NCBI GenBank assembly: GCA_030151005.1 | Contig: JASLES010000025.1 | Coordinates: 1 to 7,690 of the forward strand | Length of the DNA stretch: 7,690 nucleotides | Reading direction: 5' to 3' | Source of the DNA: Silvimonas sp. | GTDB lineage: Bacteria > Pseudomonadota > Gammaproteobacteria > Burkholderiales > Chitinibacteraceae | Shown: positions 1-3,699 of the stretch, piece after piece | Numbering within the stretch: position 1 is the stretch's first letter | How the letters are laid out: every line of letters begins with the position of its first letter | The notes under the pieces: model-generated | What the model saw: only the letters and a program-made list of their open reading frames with translations | The model's database searches: none | What the model was told of the DNA's origin: nothing | Translations under genes and position numbers: made by a program

Positions 1-46
1 GTGCAGGCGTTGATGGCACGGGGGTGATCTCTTTCCGTGACTCGTC

Positions 47-80
47 ATTCCGGTCCTCGGCGGCCCCCTTGAGCCGGAAT
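47..80. repeat. ATTCCGG/CCGGAAT inverted repeat, dRS3-like
   Basis: Seven-base perfect arms lie at 47-53 and 74-80, around a 20-base interior. The equivalent element in copy B (2726-2745) is a compact 20-base ATTCC...GGGAAT palindrome, very close to the Neisseria dRS3 pattern ATTCCC-N8-GGGAAT. Such elements are known as dispersed repeats and, in Neisseria, as targets for phage-type insertion. The link to dRS3 here is by sequence resemblance only. Confidence 0.55.
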
Positions 81-118
81 CCAGTGGGGTCGCCGCAGGT
101 GGCCTTTACTGGCAGGCA

Positions 119-182
119 TGCCAGGTTCGTAGGGTGGAGTCGGAGCGTAGCGACAATCCACCCCGTGCCGTAAAACCTGGCA
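119..182. repeat. Nested inverted repeat, centre of copy A
   Basis: Outer perfect 9-base arms TGCCAGGTT (119-127) and AACCTGGCA (174-182) enclose inner 7-base arms GGGTGGA (132-138) and TCCACCC (157-163). The inner part resembles the widespread bacterial GGGTGGA...TCCACCC extragenic repeat type. Copy B has different sequence at this place, so the unit looks like a separate element nested in, or exchanged into, the larger repeat. A transcript of either strand could fold into a long hairpin. Confidence 0.65.
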
Positions 183-238
183 CCTGTTAGCGCCTAACGG
201 CGCGCTTGTTTTTGATACCGGCGGTGGCCGGAGCACCC

Positions 239-277
239 TACTTTCTTTGCGTCGCCAAAGAAAGTAGGCAAAGAAAG
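239..277. repeat. CTTTCTTTG hairpin with two alternative 3' arms
   Basis: TACTTTCTTTG (239-249) is exactly complementary to CAAAGAAAGTA (256-266) across a 6-base loop. A second CAAAGAAAG follows at 269-277, so the left arm can pair with either of two right arms. Copy B keeps both right arms (2941-2949 and 2954-2962), but its loop is 20 bases long. The repeated preservation suggests the structure belongs to the repeat family; its function is unknown. Confidence 0.7.
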
Positions 278-384
278 GCGACCCCAGCCCTGCGGCCCTC
301 CGGGCTGCCCTCAGTCGGTCGGGAGCCTAAGGTCTCCCTCCCTTCTTCGGCGCTTGGCTTTAATGGGGGAGGAAAGTCAAATGC

Positions 385-492
385 AACCCCAACCCCAACC
401 CCAACCCCAACCCCAACCCCAACCCCAACCCCAACCCCAACTGCAACTGCAACTGCAACTGCAACTGCAACTGCAACTGCAACTGCAACTGC
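385..492. repeat. (AACCCC)9(AACTGC)9 hexamer microsatellite
   Basis: Nine perfect AACCCC units (385-438) are followed directly by nine perfect AACTGC units (439-492). The two unit types differ only at positions 4 and 5. The opposite strand reads GGGGTT, the same unit as the Tetrahymena telomere repeat, and has nine G4 runs, more than enough for a G-quadruplex. The unit is two codons long, so length changes would not shift a reading frame. The tract ends 43 bases from the stop of the DUF475 gene and lies in its likely 3' untranslated region, where the RNA would carry the G-runs. Confidence 0.95.
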
Positions 493-535
493 AACAATTA
501 TGCAGGCAGGCCGGGAAGCATTTGCTTTGTCTGCC

Positions 536-1603
536 TCAACCCGACTCCCCCGCCGCCTTACGATCCCGCCGATTCGCATACCACGAATGCAGCGCAGCCA
601 GAATAATCAGCACCGCAGCAATCCCGCCCGTAGCCGCATCCGGCACTTCGGCCAGGGGTGCAATCAGCATGACCACGGCCAACGCGCCAATGGCCCAGAA
701 GGCGCCGTGTTCCAGGTAGCGCAGTTCTGACAGCGTCCCCTTGTCGACCAGCATCAGCGTAAAGCTGCGGACAAACATGGCGCCAATGCCAAGGCCAATG
801 GCAATCAGAAAGATGTTGCGGGTCAGTGCAAACGCGCCCAATACGCCGTCAAAGCTGAAAGATGCATCCAGCAGTTCCAGGTAGATAAACCCGCCCCAGC
901 CGGCACGCACAACGCTGCTGTCCGAACCCATAAGCGCGCTGATGCCGTTGACCACGGTATATGCAATCACCCCCCAAATGCCGGCTACCAGCAAACGCCA
1001 GGCTTCGGGTTGGGGCAGGGCCGACGCCAGCACCAGCAAACCCATCAAGGTGAGCACGACGCCCGCCATCTCCAACCGGCCCAGTTGCTGCATGGCGCGC
1101 TCTAGCGGGCGCAGCCAGTGGCTTTCCTTGTTCTGGTTCAGGAAAAAGTGCCAGAACACCTGTAACAAAAACGTCCCGCCAAACGCCATGACTTCGATAT
1201 GCGCCGATTGCAGGGTGTCCGCGTAACGATGCGGCGCCACGATGGCCATCGTCAGCACGTCGTTGGCTGGCCAGTGCCCGCTGCTGATCCATTCATAAAC
1301 CGAAAACGGGCCGGGCAAAGGTGGTGCGTGGGCGATGACGGCCACAATGATCAACGGGAACAAAACCCGCATGCCGAACACGGCGACGATCATGCCCCAC
1401 AGCAAAAAGCGCTGCTGCCAGCGTTTATCCCAATGTCGCAAAATACTGGCATTAACCACCGCGTTATCAAAACTGAGGCTGGTTTCCAGTAAGGCCAGGT
1501 TAAACGCCGCCCAGAGGCCGGCGGAACCACCCAGCACAGCGGCAATGGCCAGCCCGGCAAGGCTGACCCAGATGGCATGACGGAAATAACGCAAAGTGTG
1601 CAT
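536..1603 (-). CDS. DUF475 / TerC-like integral membrane protein
   Basis: The product is a 355-residue polytopic inner-membrane protein. It carries the two pseudo-symmetric acidic motifs of the TerC/DUF475 group: E40-TSLSF-D46-N47 and D246-ASFSF-D252-G253, each inside a hydrophobic helix. I count roughly eight or nine hydrophobic stretches, including residues 9-30, 65-90, 134-155, 178-196, 201-224, 262-280 and 300-340. TerC-family proteins are linked to metal ion (Mn) homeostasis and tellurite resistance, but DUF475 itself has no settled function. The start at 1603 (MHTLRYFRH) fits the usual family N-terminus. An in-frame ATG at 1642 would add 13 polar residues, but it overlaps a CATAAT -10-like hexamer. 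Neither start has a strong Shine-Dalgarno. The gene is divergent from the PIG-L gene and has no obvious intrinsic terminator; the hexamer tract lies just past its stop. Confidence 0.85.
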   Translation of the reverse strand: MHTLRYFRHAIWVSLAGLAIAAVLGGSAGLWAAFNLALLETSLSFDNAVVNASILRHWDKRWQQRFLLWGMIVAVFGMRVLFPLIIVAVIAHAPPLPGPFSVYEWISSGHWPANDVLTMAIVAPHRYADTLQSAHIEVMAFGGTFLLQVFWHFFLNQNKESHWLRPLERAMQQLGRLEMAGVVLTLMGLLVLASALPQPEAWRLLVAGIWGVIAYTVVNGISALMGSDSSVVRAGWGGFIYLELLDASFSFDGVLGAFALTRNIFLIAIGLGIGAMFVRSFTLMLVDKGTLSELRYLEHGAFWAIGALAVVMLIAPLAEVPDAATGGIAAVLIILAALHSWYANRRDRKAAGESG

Positions 1604-1672
1604 GTGCAGTTTGTTTGTTCTTGTCGAGAGCGCAATCGGCATTATGCCCGTTTGCCAGTGGCATACAGGACT

Positions 1673-1701
1673 TTGAGCACATGCCGGACAACGCCTATAC
1701 T
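1673..1701 (+). promoter_or_regulatory. Sigma70-type promoter for the PIG-L gene
   Basis: TTGAGC (1673-1678) is separated by 17 bases from TATACT (1696-1701), which matches the -35/-10 consensus well in sequence and spacing. It lies in the 170-base divergent region. Transcription from it would give a leader of about 65 bases before the ATG at 1774. Confidence 0.6.
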
Positions 1702-1773
1702 CGACCTGTTGCGCCGCAGGCCATGCGCAGTCCGGCGCGGCACGAAACCACGTAAAAAAGGATGGAAAAAAAT

Positions 1774-2631
1774 ATGAGTCAGGTATACCTCGAACTCGTC
1801 CAGGCGCACGATGCGCTGCTGCAGAAAAAAGATGCGCCGCTGTATAGCTCTTTGGATGGTTTGACTCCGGCCCCGAGTACCGACAAAGCCGGCGCGCCAG
1901 TGGTCATGATCTTTGCGCCGCACCCGGATGATGAATGCATTATCGGCGCGCTGCCGTTGCGTCTTGGCCGCGAAGCCGGTTATCACGTGGTCAATGTAGC
2001 GGTAACCCAAGGCTCTAATGCGGCCCGCAAACAACCACGCTGGGCTGAGTTGTCCAATGCCTGCAAGTACCTGGGTTTCTCCCTGCGCGAAACCGTACCG
2101 GGTGGTCTGGGTAACGTATCGACCAAAACCCGCGACGGCGCTCCGGCAGAGTGGGCCGAAAAAGTGGCCGTGATTGCTGCGCTGATCAAGGAATACAAAC
2201 CTGCGGTGTGCGTGTTCCCGAACAACAACGACTATCACTCTGCCCACATCGGTACGCATTACCTGGTGATGGATGCGCTGGCCAGCATCGGCCACGCTTG
2301 CTACGTGGCAGACAGCGAGTTCTGGCGCCAGATGGACAAGCCTAACGCCCTGATCGAAACCAGCAATCAGGACACTGCAGATCTGATTGCTGCACTGGCT
2401 TGCCACGTCGGCGAAGTGGAACGCAACCCGTACCACCTGCGCCTGCCGGGCTGGATGGCAGACAACGTGCGCCGTGGCGCTGAAGTGGTCGGCGGCCAGG
2501 GCGAAGCCGCCCCGAGCTTTTCGTTCGGTACGCTGTACCGGGTGGAATACTTTGATGGCAAGGCCGTGGTGCCGACGGACAAGAAGTTCACCATTACGGC
2601 GGGTGACGACATCAAGAAGCTGTTTGCTTGA
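1774..2631 (+). CDS. PIG-L / LmbE family deacetylase
   Basis: The product is a 285-residue, probably cytoplasmic, zinc-dependent N-acetyl hydrolase of the PIG-L/LmbE fold. After a 40-residue N-terminal extension, a hydrophobic strand leads into APHPDDE: H50 and D53 are the expected zinc ligands and D52 the expected general base. The third ligand region is NNDYHSAHIGTH (residues 151-162), with H155, H158 and H162. Family members remove acetyl groups from N-acetylglucosamine in GlcNAc-inositols, bacillithiol and mycothiol precursors, lipid-linked sugars or chitin oligomers. The sequence does not tell which substrate this enzyme uses. The start is the ATG at 1774, with AAGGA at 1758-1762 upstream. 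An in-frame ATG at 1762 overlaps that ribosome site and is unlikely. The gene stands alone, with its own promoter and terminator. The charged tail (about 264-285) follows a predicted beta-rich end. Confidence 0.88.
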   Translation: MSQVYLELVQAHDALLQKKDAPLYSSLDGLTPAPSTDKAGAPVVMIFAPHPDDECIIGALPLRLGREAGYHVVNVAVTQGSNAARKQPRWAELSNACKYLGFSLRETVPGGLGNVSTKTRDGAPAEWAEKVAVIAALIKEYKPAVCVFPNNNDYHSAHIGTHYLVMDALASIGHACYVADSEFWRQMDKPNALIETSNQDTADLIAALACHVGEVERNPYHLRLPGWMADNVRRGAEVVGGQGEAAPSFSFGTLYRVEYFDGKAVVPTDKKFTITAGDDIKKLFA

Positions 2632-2651
2632 TCAAGCCTTTTCAGGCGAAG

Positions 2652-2677
2652 AAAAGCGGCCCAAGGGCCGCTTTTTT
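2652..2677 (+). terminator. Intrinsic terminator after the PIG-L gene
   Basis: GCGGCCC (2656-2662) pairs with GGGCCGC (2665-2671) across a very short AA loop. The stem is extended by AAAA (2652-2655) against the T-run (2672-2677). A GC-rich stem followed by six Ts, 20 bases after the stop codon, is a classic rho-independent terminator. The A/T extension makes it partly bidirectional in form. Confidence 0.9.
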
Positions 2678-2725
2678 GTTGCTGGTGTAACGTGCAGCGG
2701 CGCCGGGAACACCTACTACCGTGTC

Positions 2726-2745
2726 ATTCCGGCGGAGGCGGGAAT
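2726..2745. repeat. 20-base dRS3-like palindrome
   Basis: ATTCC (2726-2730) and GGAAT (2741-2745) bound a 20-base element that differs from the Neisseria dRS3 pattern (ATTCCC-N8-GGGAAT) by one base in the left arm. It opens copy B of the mosaic repeat, as its looser relative opens copy A. Confidence 0.6.
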
Positions 2746-3066
2746 CCAGTCTGGCCGCCACAGGTGGCCTTTATTGGCAGGTGCCACTCCTAGCCCGGAT
2801 GGAGGCCGCCAGGCAGGGGGTCCGGGGTGGCGGGCCTTGTTCATATTGTTGTCGGGTGTTAGCGCCTCCGGCGCGGTGTTTTACATGTCGGGGGTGCCCG
2901 ACTGCACGACACTTTCTTTGCTTAGCCACCTCGGCGGCCCCAAAGAAAGTAACCAAAGAAAGGCGACCCAGCCCTGCGGCCCTCCGGGCTTCCCTCAGTC
3001 AGTCGGGAGCCTGAGGTCTCCCTCCCTTCTTCGGCGCTGGGCTTTAATGGGGAGGAAGTCAAAAGC

Positions 3067-3108
3067 AACTGCAACTGCAACTACAACGGCAACCCCAACT
3101 ACAGCTGC
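3067..3108. repeat. Degenerate hexamer tract, copy B
   Basis: Seven hexamer units follow block 3: AACTGC, AACTGC, AACTAC, AACGGC, AACCCC, AACTAC, AGCTGC. They occupy the same position and phase as the perfect 18-unit tract of copy A and use the same two unit types, with point changes. This indicates that the tract is part of the repeat family and not a chance expansion, and that copy A was expanded or homogenised while copy B decayed. Confidence 0.8.
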
Positions 3109-3137
3109 CTCAGGCAATCCAACACCTCAAGCCAACA

Positions 3138-3239
3138 TCACCGCCAATAACCATGATGTACTGGTACGTAGATCGGCGCGGGTACGACCACGCAACCGCC
3201 AAGCAGCCCGACCAGCATAAGTGCGAGTATCCATTTCAT
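3138..3239 (-). CDS. Tiny lipoprotein, 33 residues
   Basis: The product begins MKWILALMLVGLLGGC, a lipoprotein signal peptide with lipobox LGGC and the modified cysteine at residue 16. The mature part is only 18 residues, starts CVVVP and ends HHGYWR. A strong Shine-Dalgarno, AAGGAGG, lies 9 bases before the ATG, and its first two bases belong to the TAA stop of the upstream lipoprotein gene, so the two genes are very probably translationally coupled. It shares the hydrophobic signal, the lipobox-VVVP junction, a proline/valine-rich body and an aromatic/basic tail with its neighbour, so it is probably a shortened paralogue. The function is unknown. The second residue after the cysteine is Val, not Asp, so no Lol-avoidance signal is seen and outer-membrane sorting would be expected. 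Confidence 0.72.
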   Translation of the reverse strand: MKWILALMLVGLLGGCVVVPAPIYVPVHHGYWR

Positions 3240-3252
3240 GATCTCTTCCTCC

Positions 3253-3414
3253 TTAATAGCGATGCCAGCAGCACGGGCCGGGGGTGACGACCACAGGAGC
3301 GGGTTCCACAATCACCGGAGCACGCACGTAGGCGCGGGGTGGCGGGCCAACGGGTACCACCACGCAGCCCGTCAGGCCGGCAGCCAGCAATACCGTCGTT
3401 AACAGGGTTTTCAT
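3253..3414 (-). CDS. Small proline/valine-rich lipoprotein, 53 residues
   Basis: The N-terminus MKTLLTTVLLAAGLTGC is a lipoprotein signal peptide with lipobox LTGC and the lipidated cysteine at residue 17. The mature 37 residues are rich in Val and Pro (VVVPVGPPP, VIVEPAPVVV) and end PCCWHRY, with a Cys pair near the C-terminus. The start at 3414 is set by AAGGAGAGG (3418-3426), 3 bases upstream, and by the signal peptide. An upstream ATG at 3567 in the same frame would add 51 residues and hide the signal. It is the first gene of a two-gene operon with the 33-residue lipoprotein. The function is unknown; such small proteins are common in Gram-negative envelopes. I see no convincing promoter, only the structured region at 3480-3530 upstream. 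Confidence 0.78.
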   Translation of the reverse strand: MKTLLTTVLLAAGLTGCVVVPVGPPPRAYVRAPVIVEPAPVVVTPGPCCWHRY

Positions 3415-3479
3415 CGTCCTCTCCTTATGAGGTTTACCCCTGAATAACGGACCGCCAGAACCGGGCGCCGACGGCCTTT

Positions 3480-3530
3480 GTAACAGCATGCACCGACTGG
3501 TGAGCCGTATCACCGTCGACAAAATGTTAC
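3480..3530. promoter_or_regulatory. Nested inverted repeat in divergent spacer
   Basis: Outer arms GTAACA (3480-3485) and TGTTAC (3525-3530) enclose an inner stem. In the inner stem CGAC-T-GGTGA (3494-3503) pairs with TCACCGTCG (3510-3518), leaving one bulged T and a 6-base loop. It lies 66 bases before the lipoprotein ATG and about 170 before the GGDEF-EAL ATG. It could be an operator for a dimeric regulator or an RNA hairpin in the lipoprotein leader. No regulator can be named. Confidence 0.4.
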
Positions 3531-3560
3531 GGAACCGCGCCGCTGGCCCGTTATTTGCGT

Positions 3561-3588
3561 TTGGCATATAAAAACCGGCTAGTATTCA
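3561..3588 (+). promoter_or_regulatory. Possible promoter for the GGDEF-EAL gene
   Basis: TTGGCA (3561-3566) and TATTCA (3583-3588) are 16 bases apart. The -35 box is good, the -10 box only fair. The leader would be about 105 bases. No better candidate is seen in the 285-base spacer. Confidence 0.3.
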
Positions 3589-3699
3589 ATGGATTTCTTA
3601 TGATGAGCCGTAAGTAGTCAGCAAGCGGACGGCCAAGTCAGCACCCCTGCCGGCCCACGCCCCCGGTACCCGAGTGCATTGCGGAGGAAAGACATCGTC

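Larger units (their letters stand above)
44..492 (+). repeat. Long mosaic dispersed repeat, copy A
   Basis: This is the first of two direct copies in the window; the other is at 2723-3108. Shared block 1 (44-116) begins GTCATTCCGG and ends GTGGCCTTTACTGGCAGG. Shared block 2 is GTTAGCGCCT plus CGGCGCG at 186-204. Shared block 3 (240-384) begins with an ACTTTCTTTG hairpin. From CAAAGAAAGG at 269 to base 384, copy A differs from copy B by five substitutions and three single-base indels over 116 bases, counted by eye. The centre (117-185) is unrelated to the centre of copy B. The copy ends in the hexamer tract. The pattern (dispersed, structured, non-coding) resembles known bacterial extragenic repeat families. 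I cannot name this family. Confidence 0.85.
1..535. other. Gene-free left region filled by repeat copy A
   Basis: No open frame here has a credible ribosome site together with protein-like composition, apart from the repeat-encoded frame discussed in the findings. Bases 1-43 are unassigned. Reading from base 1 on the plus strand gives a short frame ending at TGA 25-27, which could be the tail of a gene lying to the left, but nothing in it is recognisable. Bases 44-492 are the mosaic repeat with its hexamer tract. Bases 493-535 are the 3' flank of the DUF475 gene. They contain a loose hairpin (GGCAG/CTGCC outer arms, AAGCA/TGCTT inner arms) with no U-run, so it is not a convincing intrinsic terminator. 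Confidence 0.6.
2723..3108 (+). repeat. Long mosaic dispersed repeat, copy B
   Basis: This is a direct copy of the element at 44-492. Block 1 is 2723-2781, block 2 is 2858-2875 and block 3 is 2911-3066. The centre (2782-2857) differs from copy A and carries its own arms, CCCGGA (2794-2799) and TCCGGG (2821-2826), of another common extragenic repeat type. The hairpin of block 3 has arms ACTTTCTTTG (2911-2920) and CAAAGAAAGT (2941-2950), with a loop longer than that of copy A. The 3' end is a degenerate hexamer tract, and the element stops about 30 bases short of the lipoprotein gene. Confidence 0.85.
2678..3137. other. Gene-free region filled by repeat copy B
   Basis: This stretch lies between the PIG-L terminator and the stop codon of the 33-residue lipoprotein gene. 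Bases 2723-3108 are mosaic repeat copy B. Bases 2678-2722 show nothing recognisable. Bases 3107-3115 form a short GCCTCAGGC palindrome that could weakly end the lipoprotein transcript, but no T-run follows it. The open frames across this region read through the repeat and are not supported as genes. Confidence 0.6.

Noticed and set aside
385..492. CRISPR array
   Set aside because: The units are contiguous hexamers without spacers; no array of separated repeats exists in the window.
44..492. Insertion sequence or transposon
   Set aside because: There is no transposase frame, no terminal inverted repeats bounding the unit and no visible target duplication. It fits a non-coding dispersed repeat better.
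238..579. Minus-strand open frame with VA/VG repeats
   Set aside because: It is a translation of the hexamer tract overlapping the DUF475 3' end, with no family resemblance and no ribosome site.
206..730. Plus-strand open frame with PT/AT repeats
   Set aside because: It begins in the repeat, gets its length from the stop-free hexamer tract, runs antisense to the DUF475 gene and lacks a ribosome site. The tract leaves every frame open.
1642..2436. 264-codon minus-strand open frame opposite the PIG-L gene
   Set aside because: It is the shadow of a gene with clear PIG-L motifs, a promoter, a ribosome site and a terminator on the plus strand.
2387..3220. 277-codon plus-strand open frame
   Set aside because: It overlaps the PIG-L 3' end in another frame, then crosses the terminator and the repeat. 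The translated repeat (with KESNQRKATQP) is a familiar mis-annotation of extragenic repeats.
3415..3567. Upstream extension of the 53-residue lipoprotein to ATG 3567
   Set aside because: It would bury a clean lipoprotein signal peptide and ignore the AAGGAGAGG site just before ATG 3414.
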